Assembly: GCA_015847255.1 (NCBI GenBank) | Contig: JADLZK010010188.1 | Coordinates: forward strand, 1-64,000 | DNA length: 64,000 nucleotides | Source: Hyparrhenia diplandra | Taxonomy: Eukaryota; Streptophyta; Magnoliopsida; Poales; Poaceae | Reading direction: 5' to 3' | In this document: piece after piece, positions 23,199 to 35,700 of the stretch | Numbering within the stretch: position 1 is the stretch's first letter | Layout: every line of letters begins with the position of its first letter | Notes under the pieces: model-generated | The model's database searches: none | Told to the model about the DNA's origin: nothing | Seen by the model: only the letters and a program-made list of their open reading frames with translations | Translations under genes and position numbers: made by a program

Positions 23199-24804
23199 GA
23201 GGTTTTTTCATGGATGCCATTATAAAAAGTGCACTACTCATCAATACCCCTGAAAAATGTTTGTTTTCACAGATGACATCCACACTTTGAAGTCTTTCGT
23301 GCGTGCCCTTCCGTCTGTGGGCTGTTTGTTTTCCTCCGTTTTGGCACCTGACACGTGGGCCCGGGGCGGCAAAATGACCACTGATGCCCCTCAGCTTGCC
23401 CTCCTCTTTCTCCTTCTCTCTCACTGGCAATCGGACCCCACGCGCGACCGAGCGCCCTTCTTCCCCGCTCCACCTCGCTCGCTCACCGTTCTGTCTACCA
23501 CACGAGACCGAGGCCGCCATGTCCGCGGCACAGCACCAGGACGCCTGGCCGCCGGAGCTCGGGGCGCGGCCACGGTGCGGCTTGTCGGCGCACGAGCGTG
23601 GTCGCCCCTGGCGACGCCAAGCGGCGCGGCGCGCAGGGCCGCGGCTAGGATCCGCGAGCGAGCTCCCCATGCGCGAGCGCGTGCGACGGCGGGCACGGGC
23701 GAGCTCTTCCTCTCCCTTCTCCCCCACTCTCCCCCCTCTCTGTCTTGCTCGGAACGAAGGCCCTGCGCGCGGGAGCCCCGACTGCCGCCGCGGGCGCGCA
23801 CGGGAGCTCTCCACGAGTCCCCTCCTCCACCGCAGCCTGGGAAAAGAAGGTGCGGGCGTCCGCGCGCGTCGCTCCAGGGCCACTCCGTCCTCGTCACGGG
23901 CGCCGCGGGCTTCGTCGGGGAGCCCGTCCTCATGTACGCGAACGCCGGGGAGGCCGGGACGCTATCCTAGTATAGGTTCAGTAACAGCAACTAGCAGAAG
24001 CATGGCATACAGTACCAGAGAGACGCAAGAACTTGCGTTCATTGACTAATTAACCGAGCATGGTGATGATCATGCATACTTGCATAGCGCGTACGTACGT
24101 ATGCCCACTGCATTTGATCCAAGGATCGGAGCTGTCCAAGGGCGTCTGCAGTATGTACGTACGGACGGGCCGGGAAGCAGCGCGGCGTTTCAGCGCCACC
24201 AGGGTCCACGGCGCCGTCGCCGCAGCCCACCGATGGACGGCGCCACCGCCACACCGGCCTTCAGGTCGTCCAGCGGCTGCGGCTGCGCCTCCCCGAGCGG
24301 CCCTGACAGTGACAGCAGAAGAGGAAGACGAGCAGCGAGACGGCCAGTGCCACGCAGAGCGTGACGAAGTACCACGGCGCCGGCCACATGCCGCCGCCGG
24401 AGGCGAGGTCGTCGTCGAGGGCCCGCGGCATGGCTAGCGCAGAGGCACCAACGGACGGGGAGAGACCTGCAGGAGGTCCAAGCGTGGAAACTGCGTGGAA
24501 ACTGGGAGTGGGAGTGCCGGAGTGGACTGCAAGTGTGAAGTGTCTGACGAGTGAGCTCGGAAGGAAGGAAAACGACACCGGCCGGCTTTTCTGTTGAGGA
24601 GGGCAAGCTGAGGGGCATCGGTGGTCATTTTGCCGCCCGGGCCCGCGTGTCAGGTGCTCAAACGGAGGAAAACAAACAACCCACAGACGGAAGCAAGACG
24701 CACGAAAGACTTCAAAGTGTGGATGTCGTATGTGAAAACAAACATTTTTCGGGGATTATTGATGAGTAAGCGTTTTTTATAATGGCGATCCGTGAAAAAG
24801 CCTC
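23199..24804. mobile_element. Mutator-like element (Pack-MULE type) with about 200-bp TIRs and gene fragments
   Basis: The left end GAGGTTTTTTCATGGAT (23199) and the inverted right end (GAGGCTTTTTCACGGAT on the minus strand from 24804) start long inverted repeats. They match to about 23410 on the left and 24595 on the right, including CCACACTTTGAAGTCTTTCG and AGCTTGCCCTCCTC in both arms. Flanks are A-rich (AAAAAAATG / AAAAAAAAT), consistent with a 9-bp target duplication. The interior is GC-rich. On the plus strand near 23885-23915 it encodes VLVTGAAGFVG, the NAD-binding motif of UDP-sugar epimerases. On the minus strand (about 24310-24420) it encodes a single transmembrane segment (PWYFVTLCVALAVSLLVFLF). 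No transposase is present. Gene fragments inside a non-autonomous MULE are the Pack-MULE pattern. Confidence 0.85.
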
Positions 24805-25093
24805 AAAAAAAATCCAGCCTCGATTTGTTTCGACTTGGCCCTTACGGCAACTGGCCCATCTGCTCATGCATCATCCATCCAACTTCGGGTCGGACTCGAA
24901 ACCGCGTGGCTGGGCCAGATCTGAGATCCAGCCCATCTGCTTAAATCCTACGACGTTCCCTTCCCTTTCCATCCTCCTGGCGCGCAACGCAATTCCTCTG
25001 CTCTGTCGCTGTCGCCTTCCTTCCGCGATCCTACCGGCTCTCTCTGCTCCTCGTCGATCCAATCCATCCATCCGCTGCTCTCCTCCGCCCTCC

Positions 25094-25819
25094 ATGGTGA
25101 TGTATCCTGCTCCGAGCTCTTCCGCTGGCATGCGGAGCATCCGCCGCGAGCTCCAGCGCAGGAGGTCCAAGCCCTTGGCGCCTACGAAGTCGGTCGCCAA
25201 GAAGACGTCTGCGTCGCCGCCGCCGCCGCGTCACGGTTCGAGCGACGCCGTCAGAGATCCACGCCATTGTCCACCGCATCGGGAGGTCCCTTCTTCGACC
25301 ACCTCCCATTCCCGAGGCTCCACAGTCACCGACGCGTCACCACAGCCCCGACGGCCTCGTGCTTCGTCCCGCACCCCCTCTTCTCCGCCGCCTCTGTCCG
25401 CCCCATCTTCGGCCAGTTTCGCGCACGGAGCTACTCCTGTCTTCCCCGTGCATCTGAAGCCCGGGACGGTGGTTCGTGTTCGCACGAGGACTGCGACGCT
25501 CAAGACGGGGCAGGTTCTCGTGCTCTGCCTCAAGGCCACGATCGTGTCGTCGTCCACCGACGGAGGCTATGATGTTGTCTACGACGCCAACTGGCCACGC
25601 GGCGATCCCAAGAGCACCGTCCACGTCGCATCGAGCCAGGTCAGGGTGATCAATCCGTCTCCGTCGCCGACGATTCCAGCGCCGCCTCTGCCTCCGCCCA
25701 CCGCCGCTGTCGCTGCGACTTCGAAGAAGGAGAAGATGCCGAGGCCAACCACGGGAGGGAAGAGCCTGCGCCTCATCCGCAGCCTCTTTCCCACGATGGA
25801 GCTCCCCACCCGGGCTTGA
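25094..25819 (+). CDS. unrecognised grass protein with Tudor/Agenet-like core, copy B
   Basis: Paralogue of the gene at 21212, 241 residues, single exon. It shares SSAGMRSIRRELQRRR, the core starting PGTVVRVRTRTATLKTGQVL, and KSLRLIRSLFPTMEL near the C terminus. The frame is open further upstream to 24782, but that ATG lies inside the transposon arm, so the true start is 25094 or in-frame 25100. The promoter-proximal block (GGGCCAGATCTGAGATCCAG and CTTAAATCCTACG) is retained, but the transposon now sits about 290 bp upstream of the ATG and may change expression. Length differences from copy A keep the frame, which suggests both copies have been under selection. Function is not known to me. 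Confidence 0.72.
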   Translation: MVMYPAPSSSAGMRSIRRELQRRRSKPLAPTKSVAKKTSASPPPPRHGSSDAVRDPRHCPPHREVPSSTTSHSRGSTVTDASPQPRRPRASSRTPSSPPPLSAPSSASFAHGATPVFPVHLKPGTVVRVRTRTATLKTGQVLVLCLKATIVSSSTDGGYDVVYDANWPRGDPKSTVHVASSQVRVINPSPSPTIPAPPLPPPTAAVAATSKKEKMPRPTTGGKSLRLIRSLFPTMELPTRA

Positions 25820-26798
25820 CGATTTATGAATCGAAGACTACCGCTTCGTGATTCTGCACTGCTTAGCTTCTTCGTTCATGAGTGTAGTCGCTGTTTTTGT
25901 TTGATTAGTTCATGAACCCTGTAAGCTCCTAGTGGCGGTGTGTAACTGGCAATGCCAGCGTGGTTGGTGTAAATCTTCCCCTTTTAGTGACTTATATGTA
26001 TGCTTGGATGGTTATGTTTGTAAAAGTAAGTTTTTTTAGATTAGTAAACGTGCGTTCTTGATGACATCTTTAATGAGAAATTAATTTTCTTTTCTTTGTG
26101 ATTGTTATGTTCTTCTTGCCTCCTAGTTACTGTACATATTTGAGATGGTACATCAATACCTATGTGGTATTTTGCATTAATAAGCGATTGATGGGATGGT
26201 GCTGGTAGTGGTAGCAGCTAGGGGTTTATCATGAGGTGCGTTACCCTGCTTTGTCTTGATCTAGGATTCACCACTGCATTCAGATCACTGGCTGCTGCTA
26301 GATGTGATGCATTGCATTGCTTGCTCAGTTGTTCGTTCATGAGCCTTCAGATCACTGGTTGAAAAAAAAAAGATTCATACAGGCCGGAAAGAATGGCCAA
26401 TAGATTATTTGTTTAAAACTACACTATGCATCGCCAATGTAATCTTCGTCTGGTGTTTCATCTTTTCCAGTAATTATTTTGTAAAAGCTATGCAGCTGAG
26501 ATCATAATTCATAATAATCGCTTTGCTCTAGACATTAATTGCTCTATCTTGCTTTTGTAATCATCTATATGAAAAAGGGACAAGATGTTGCATCGCATGT
26601 GAGATAACAACTGATGTGCCACGTACGTTTGATGACCTAAGATAGTTTCGTATTGACAGAGGAACATATACATTGACTGATGGGTCTTCCAGCGGCATAC
26701 ACCTGCAAAACAAGAAAACATGTCACATGAGACCTTGGAATCGAAAAACTCTTAGTTAACATTTAATGGCCAGAACTCATACCAATGAGAACAACCTC
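25820..26798. other. copy B 3' flank and MSH4 3' flank
   Basis: Two 3' UTRs face each other here. No gene is supported; a minus-strand open frame at 26509-26721 just downstream of the MSH4 stop has no domain I recognise. Confidence 0.45.
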
Positions 26799-29700
26799 TT
26801 ATGTTAGCCGGCCTGCAACATAGCTCTCCTTGAGATTCTGCAGTGCTTCACGGATGTAGTCTTCGTCATGGTTTGAGTACTTCAGGCAGATAAGCCGCTG
26901 CACAACCTGGTACGTCATCTGAAGCGACCGGTACTCCTCACGGTTGGCGTCCATCCTTGCCATTTCCTGCAAGAGGAAATACGAATAAATTACATGCAAA
27001 ACCGGATAGTTGAGGATAGTAATGCTATTGCCCATCCGTCTAGCCGCTATAGTCCAATTATAGTTCTGTCAGTTAGGACTGCCCCGCCCTGTCTACTTCC
27101 TCGCTAGTAGAGAAGGAAGTATAGAGAGGGCATTGATTTTTCTTCTGGTGCAAGGTGGGGAATAACCTATTGACATTGCTTTACCAAGATAGAGAGGAGC
27201 CATATTTCTACCATCTACTGCACGCCTTTTTTTTTTTTTTTTTTTTTTGAGAAGACCATCTACTGCATGCTCAGTTGTTTGTTTTGGGCACAAAGCCCTG
27301 CTCTCCCCAATCAAGGTATAATAATTGGGCGGCTAGTAAGCAATCATCATTTTGTTCACTTAGTGAATATAGAACTGTGATTGGGAGCCATAGAAAGATT
27401 ATGATATCTCGGTTGCAAATGATCAGCATTAGGTACATCCCTACATATCATATAGGTGCCAGATTACCTGTTCCGTGATCTGTGAAGTGATACTTGTTGA
27501 GGTGTCGATCACCGAAGTAGGGATACCAGCTACTCTGGCCAGCAGAAGCCCATAGTGTGGTACCCGTTGGACTCCATCCTTCAGGCGGAACTGAAGGGGG
27601 AGTTGGTATGCGATGTTAATGTAACAGACATGAAGAAGCAAATTCCTTAAATCGCTAGTGTGAAAGGTACTACTGACCTTGAAATCCAAGCGGTCATTTC
27701 TTAAGTCAACTTCAAAATGGAGGATCTTCACATTTGGATACAATGTTGCAAGTTCTGACAAGCGTTCCATGTGCGTGGCAAAAAAACAGTGTATCTACAT
27801 GGATAAAAGACAGAATGTTACTGTGGAGCAATAATATCTCACTTTCCACCCAAAAATCAGTACAATCACCTTTCTACATTTTAATTAAATCTCTGTTTAC
27901 AAAGAATTAAGTCTATTGCAGAAAATGAATGGTGATAAGAGGCAGGCATCAGACATGGCTAGTGCCTATGGGCTATGGCTTGGTGTATAGCTACTTCTGA
28001 TATCTAACAATGACAATACTTAGTATAACTAGTTTAACTGACAACTATAATCAGAAACCCAACAGTGCAGAGCTGCTCAGAAGACAAATACACACTCTTG
28101 ATATGCTAGACTATCAATAACTGTAAGCAACCTAGAGGTTAGAAAGTACATTACATTATACATACTTGATCAAGAAACCAGTTTACTATAGAAGGGTGCA
28201 GAAAATGCACTAAAAGTCAAGGATGAAGAACAAGGGAAACCATGCATTTACAGCGCCAATGGAGAACACAATTCCTGTGAATCATGAGACCTAATAAGAG
28301 GTTACTAGTTCTTACGCTTTCACAGAAAGAAGGTATTCACAGCAGCTCCATGCGATAGCCAACCCATCTGAGGAAGATGTGGCTCTTCCAAGCTCATCCA
28401 CAACAACCAAGCTCCTACAAGTTCATAGCCATCAGAAGAAAACAAGAGTAATACAAGACATCGAATTTCAGTCTTTTGCAACGAGTTAGAAATACCTTGA
28501 AGAAATATTTTGCATGATGAAAGCAGTTTCTTTCATTTCTGTCATAAACTGTAAAGACACATTAAGGTACTTAGATACATCAAGAATAATATCATGCGTG
28601 TCAAACAATAGCTGAACTCAATAGAAAATGGAAGCTGCTATGTACCCTTTTTTTCTTGAATGAGAAATACAGCAGAGGAAGCCCCCATAGGATTTTATAT
28701 ATTAAATAAAAACACAAACATGTACAAAAAGAGAGAAATAACAACAAACCAACAAGCCGGAGGGCTGAGGGAGCCACGGTGGGAAGGGAACCGCAGGCCA
28801 AAAAGCAGAGAGGCCTATTGATCAATTTATAGTTGCTATGTACTTCGTCCATTCAATTTATAGTTCACTTCAGTTTCATTTTAAGCCAACTTTTCTAAAT
28901 TTGATCAATTTTTTTAGAAAAAAAAATATATTAGGATCTACAAGTTTAAATAAATGCATTATAGATTCAAAACATAGTTCATGAAGAATTTAATGAAGCT
29001 AATTTGATTTTTTGTAGTTGTCAGTGCATTTTTCCTACAAACAAGGTCTACATTAGAGAATTTTGAATTAGCACAAAGCCAAAGTGAACTAAAAGTACGT
29101 GTAGGAAATCTGTGTACTCACTAGTTATGAAAAGATATAAATAAATCACACACTTTGCCAAATCATATCAGTTTGACAAGAATCAACTGTTGCAGACCAC
29201 TGTACTGATAAGTGGCAAACAGACTACTGCCTAGTGCCAAATCATATCAGTTTGACAAGAATCAACTTTTGCAGACTACTGTACTGATAAGTGGCAAACA
29301 GACTACTGGCCTAGTACATGGAAATTACTTCTTCAGTAGTCCTATATAACAATCAGATGCCATAAGGAAGCGGAATGCAATTGGTAAATAAGAACAAACT
29401 TAAACAATACCTCAGTCTAATTCATAAAAACACAAAACCCTGTCTCACCTACATACTATCCAACTATTTATTTTCCTCCACATTCCAGATGCCTATTGAA
29501 CGTGAGATCAGTGAGCTTTTATACCATTTCAAGAGTTTCCAGCTATTTTTTTCTACTTATTCCAGATGTGTATTGAGACTTGAGAGGTGGTAGCCAAGGA
29601 AAGAAATGTGAAGAATTTTAAGTGATTGTCAACATATCATAGAAGTCAAACTTTTTGTGCATAGTTGGGGTATGTTAGATATAAGGACTGTACTATCATG

Positions 29701-32700
29701 TATCTCCAGAATACTTTGCAACTCCATGAACAGTTTGCATAACAAGGCACAATAAACAAGGTTGATAACTTCATATCACGTAGTAGAGATCCGGCTTATC
29801 CTCATCTGGCAAATACAGGTTTTGCAATTAGCAAACCTTTTCAAACACATACCGTACTCGAGTTGTTTTCAACATTGTCCCCGTTACCAATCCGTGTGAA
29901 TATACGATCAACAACTCTTAAGGATGCAAACTGAGCTGGAACATAACAGCCAATTTGTGCAAGAATGACAATTAAACATATCTGTTGGAGATATGTGCTT
30001 TTCCCGCTCCTGCAACAGCAAACAGTCCAGAGATTAGATAAACTTCCACATATAAATGAATAGCTGCAGCATCAACTAAGGTCTAATATATACCACTCAC
30101 ATATTTGGCCCCATGACAAGAACCATATTAGATGCTTCAGAGAGAAAGATATCGTTTGGCTGTATGGCAGAAACAATATTTAGGCCATGGATATAATCCA
30201 CATGATTAACAACGAAAGTGATTATGAAGTACACATGGAGAACATCAATAAAAATGCAACTTACAACAAAATCAGTATGCAAGGTCTCAAGAATAGGATG
30301 TCGTCCAGCATTGATTGCCATTGGACCATCATCTGCTTAATTACAAAGAATAAAAAATTCATGAACTAGACATTGATATCTATAACACTAAAATGAAATA
30401 ATTCACACTTGCAGTAGATCTTTCCACTAATTTTGTCCATAATCTTGGGAGTATTCATTTCAAATATTATCCAGAGTTTAACTGAGGACGTTTCGTTGAG
30501 ATTCTCCCTTTTATGCCCATAATAAAATCCAGAGAATAGAAACTTTTTTTCAACAAACGTTTAATTCAAAGTGTGCAATTACAGCACACATGAGCATTTA
30601 ATTTGCCCATGCACAATGGTAGGCTTGAACAAATATATGTTAGCGAAATGGATGGTCTAAGAAAAATACATGACAGGAGCTAAATTGCACACCTGTGAAC
30701 TCTGGTTTTGTGTAGCGATCAACAGGCTTTGTAGATATTGTATGCGCAAAAGAATTTACAATCATGTCCAATAGACACAATACTTCCGCGAGCAATGTAA
30801 GGATACCAATGTCTCCTCTGATTTCGTCAATAAGCCCTGAAATGATAAACAAGCAACTCAGGCGGCTTAAAGATGCTTGCATCATAGTCAAAATGTAGCA
30901 TTGCATGAAACTCAAGTGCTCCAGTGCCCAAAAGCTTCTTTTTTATATAAAAAAAATGTTACAACACTGTAATTTGATTTGCACAGAAATTTTCATAAGA
31001 TAATCATAAACAGCAACAGTGCATTCAATTTTGTACATCCAGCTGTTCATTGGCATGATTTGCAATGCTGAAAGGTATAGACGTATGGTTTATGTAATCT
31101 TTTGCTGACTGAAGGTACCCAGTGCAGAAGCTCCAGCTCTGTGCGGGGTCTGGGGAAGGGTGTGTGGCAAGCCTTACCCTCGCCTGTGCAATGCGAGGAG
31201 ACTGCAACTTAAACCTGGGACCTTCCGGTCACAGGCGGGAAGACTCTACCGCTTGCACCAGGACTGCCCTTCTAAATTGCTGACTAAAGGTATCACTCCT
31301 AAACTGGAAGCATGGGAACAGAAACACAAATTTCGAATAATGGCATGTACTCTTCAGTAATGGTCAACTGCTGCCGTTTGCTTGGAGGATGACAACAAAT
31401 ATAGGATCTCTGCTCTCTGCAATAGCAACATATGGAATACGGTCTAAACTCTCACATCACATTGGGTGCATGGATTTTGTGGAAACACAGAAATAAATGT
31501 GTTTAATGGTGCTACTCCAAACTTACAGGTCTGGGGTATGGCAGGAGCTAGGGGGCTCTTCTTCCTTAACTCCTTTACCCTGGGGCCTGGGTAGCTAAGT
31601 TTCTAGGTGGGTCGTTCTCATGTTTTCTTACTCTTTCAATAGGCGCTAATGTAATTGTTTTTTCATTGGAGTGTGTCTGTTGTAACTCTCTTTATTAATG
31701 CACTGATACACACCTGTGTGTTCCAGAAAAAAAAAAATGGAACTTATATATAATAGTAAGTAGAAGCTTATAATTTTATGTCCTCAGAAAGAATACTAAG
31801 TTTTAAGTAAGTTGAAGAACTGCTTGATCCATGTATTTTTAAAGTCAACCAAAAAAAAGTAACAGAACACTACAGATGAGTAAGATCAAGAATGAAATGA
31901 AAGAAAAATATCAGTTGTTAATTGCTACAAAAACCTTCCAAACAAAGTTCCGTCGCGCGAGAAGCACTCAGCAGCAGCCCGACTTGTTCCTAACATTCAG
32001 CTGCAAAATTGGATAGAAAGTACTTGATCATAAAGCTATCTTGCAATATAATTGTGCTTGCCAGGGTTATGCACCAATTAATAAAAGGAAGTGTAGCTTT
32101 TGAAAGAAAAAAAACAGTAGTGATCCGAAAGCTATATAGCCAACAAGCACATTCGCAGTTACAGAACAATACAAGGGAAATGGATAAAGTATACGGGGGT
32201 AGTCATGCACTCTTGATTAACATTTATCACACTGGAAATTAGAGAGTCAGCAAAAAAAAAAAAAAAAAAAAAAAAAATCGTGGTCAATACTAAGATGTCT
32301 ATGAATAATGCAGGGAAGTTAACTTACTGAAGCAAGCTCCAAACTTGAGCAATGGATATTCTTTCCATGTCTAACAACCTAATTCATCATCAAGAATTCA
32401 GAAGTACTGGTTAGCATATTACAGCTAACAAGCTGATTTTGGAAGATCGTGTTCATATTACCTGGATAAATTTATTAGGAAGCCTATCAGCGATGTCCTT
32501 TTGGGGTATAATAAAGTAAAATCCTTGCCTAATATTATAGGGCATCTTCAAATTTGGCATATTATATTCTTCCCTGTACTTTTTGGCGAGGTCATGTATG
32601 GCTGCAACACAATTTGTTAAGAATGTGAAAAATACGAATTAGAATGTACATAAGAAGCATCACCTTCACTGGTATCACAGAAAGATCGACGAGCAACATC

Positions 32701-35700
32701 AAGCATCCCATCAATTCCTGCCTTAACAGCAAAGCATTCCTGAGTGCAGGTTACAAATGGAGACCTTGAATGAACCACATCCTCATCAATGAAATCTCCA
32801 ATTCTAGGACCACAAAAGGAAACATAAGAACATTAATATGTACATGACTGTGGTCAGCGAACACTGAAAATACAGGCATTCTGGCTAAGAACTAGAAATC
32901 TTAGACTAACGTGATCTAAGGATGAAATATGTAATCATTATGGTTGACTAAAAACATAACTGCTTCTGCAAGGTGAAACAGTAGAACTACAAGCAGAGTT
33001 TGGAACAAACTGGTAAATATCTTGTTTCCAAATTTAGTTTAATCCATAGAAGCTCTTGCTTTAATCATTAATAATTGGAGGAAAATAACAATATATATTA
33101 GTGAAAATTATTTATTCGTTATTCACTATTAAAACTCCAAATTTGTTTTCAAGTTACAGAAAAGGATTTGTGAAATTCTGAGGGAACCAAATTCTTATCG
33201 TGTAATTTATTTATCATGGTGCTACTGGACGATAGTCATTACATATTCCGTGGATTGAAAAGATCATATAACTTTCTCTTTGAAGCAGGAGGTCTACCTC
33301 TTTCTCATATTCGCATACTTGGGGTTTTCACATACAGTCTGATAAATGTTGTGAAGAAGAAAACTTTTGCCCCCTTCAAAACCTGGATGATGGAAAAAGT
33401 ACACATTAAACACATTGATAATTAGTTACAATTCCAGTGATGATGTGCATTTCTTTTTACAGAAGGGAAAATCAAATGGTTTATCAGACCTTGGATAAGA
33501 ATGGTATGGCGTCCAGGGCAGTTTTAAGAACAATAATATCAGAGATCAACATCTGGCTCTTTCTACCATTGGCAGGCTTCAATACCTCATCTCTAACCCT
33601 TCTGGGCTTGAAGCAGAAATGACATAGAACCTTATCTAATGTAAAGCAACAACAGTACATATTTTTTTCGTGACAGTGAGAACTGAGAGTCGTATTTATT
33701 TACTTAGCAGGATAATCAGAGAGCACTTTATTACCTGATTCTTTTGGAAATTTCCGTAGACCTTGAGTCAAACCGAAAAAAAAAGCTCCTCATTGCTCAT
33801 CAGCTCATCCTGGAAACAATTAATATTTTAGATCAGGAAACATGGTGCTAGTGTAACATATCATTGTCTACTTCTGGGTCTTAACATAAATGATAAGCGA
33901 ATACTTATGAAATCCCAGATTTCAATTTGATTGCACAATCATTGTTATGGGCTTGGCCTGTGCAGCGGTGGCGGCATGGCCAGGGAGCAGCAATGGCGAG
34001 ACCTAACAGTAGCAGACTGTGGTGCGTCATGCGTGTAGCAGTTAGCACATTACAGTCTATAACTCTAGATGCATTCATTAGTTAGCTACTAGCCGCATAC
34101 AGATGAGCTTTGTTCAATGGCTAGCCTGTTAGATTCTTAGAGATAGAGTTTCTTAGTTGGACTTTCAGCATGCTGCTTATTTAGGGGCACCTATGCATCT
34201 ATCTTGCTAAATGCTAAGCAATAACAAATAATCAAAGGTTCACCACTAATCCCCTCACATGTTGCATCAGCCTAGCACCTCACATTCTTGAGTTTCCCTC
34301 TTCCTCTAGGCTCTAGCGCTTCCTTCGGTCACCATCTGGCTCCTCTCATACAGATGTTTACCCTCGAAATCCAATCCATATCACATGCTAAAGAGCATGC
34401 ACATGAAGATTATGCGAGTACACACTTTCCAAAATAAAAGAATCCTTCAGACAAATGTAGAGCTCTGCATCTGAACATGGTCAATTGTGTTCCGCCAAAT
34501 GAAGAAACAGATGCAATCAGTACTAGGATCTTTGGTTGTTCTAGTTGGTCATATAGATCATGTAATATTTGCATTCATCAAGCAAGTGTGCACCATTTTG
34601 GCCCAGGTTATAAACAGTAAACTATTTCCTTCCTAACGAAAAGATACACAGGTCTCCTGCACATTCTCGGGATAAAAAAGAACACAACACCACAAGTAAA
34701 GTCAATGGGACCAAACACGTAATACATATTCCAACATTAACTAAACAACATACAAATAAGAAGCTTTTACTATACTTCCATTGTTTTATAAATGCTAAGA
34801 AATGATGAACAATAAATAATCCGCAGGTATTCTTCCATAAAGACATCTTAAATCTACTTACCAAGCACTCTAGGCGAGCATTGATGGTCTGGATGTCTTT
34901 TAATGGCTGTAATAAGTTAGCTCTCAGCAATCTAGCCCTGGAATAAGATCGTCAAAGAGAATAGCTTCATGTTCTCAAATGTACAAGTAAAATAATAATA
35001 ATAAAATGATTGGTGAATAGCTTACACTAGAATGATTTCTAGAGTACACAAGATAAAAAGTAGTTCTAAATTGAAAATTAGCATGATTGACCCTACTAGA
35101 AAACTATCAAGTGTCAACAAGTGTAAGAGAGAGTACTTGGTAGTCTGAAGGCATACCCTCCTGTAGTTTTTGTAGTCTTCAGCATCTGAAAGAGGCTTTT
35201 CTTTTTTGTTGCTAGTGCCCCATAGCTCAGTATGGAGAGGATCAATAATTTCCAATGTTTGAACACTATTGAGTCCATATAAAACAATTAAGGAAATTCA
35301 GGTCCATACACAAGTTTTTGAGTATACCATATTCTTTCTCATTCAGTCATTTGGTGCAGGAGATCTTATCCCAAAAGAATTACCTAGTTGAGTCGATACT
35401 CATATGGTCAAATGACCCATTGAATGTAACCTGACAATAAAGAGAGGTTTTTAATAATGATGAATACAGTTCTAATAAATAGAAAAGGGACAACAACTTC
35501 CAACTCCCAGTTTCCTAGTTTAGTAGTATGACACATGATTTAATGGGCACACCAAAAGTTGTAGGAAACAAATAAATCTTTGAGGGTTGCATGTCAGTTT
35601 TGAATGGTTTAGATCAGGGAATCTTGTTTGCACTCTTCCTTTAAGTCATGCAAACAAATAATGAAGGGCACTGAAGTAACAAAATAATGTCTGCTTATTT

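Larger units (their letters stand above)
20672..26300. repeat. 2.28-kb tandem gene duplication, second copy split by a transposon
   Basis: CAGTAAATCCT followed by TTACTTTGCCGCAAAT occurs at 20682 and 22961 (offset 2279). The proximal promoter (GGGCCAGATCTGAGATCCAG at 21040 and 24910) and the whole gene are also repeated. The ATG-to-ATG offset is 3882 bp. Subtracting the 1.6-kb element at 23199-24804 and its target duplication gives about 2.27 kb. The element therefore entered copy B after the duplication. Confidence 0.88.

Noticed and set aside
23179..23883. 234-residue minus-strand and 237-residue plus-strand frames within the MULE
   Set aside because: Both cross the inverted-repeat arm into captured GC-rich DNA; only the short motifs noted resemble real proteins.
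24782..25093. N-terminal extension of the copy B gene starting at 24782
   Set aside because: The first Met lies inside the transposon arm and the rest is the duplicated promoter; similarity to copy A begins at 25094.
28844..29100. Possible further MITE next to the LINE-like insertion (CTTCGTCCATTCAATTTATAG, then AAGTGAACTAAAAGTAC)
   Set aside because: The ends are only partly complementary and no target duplication is clear; not enough support.
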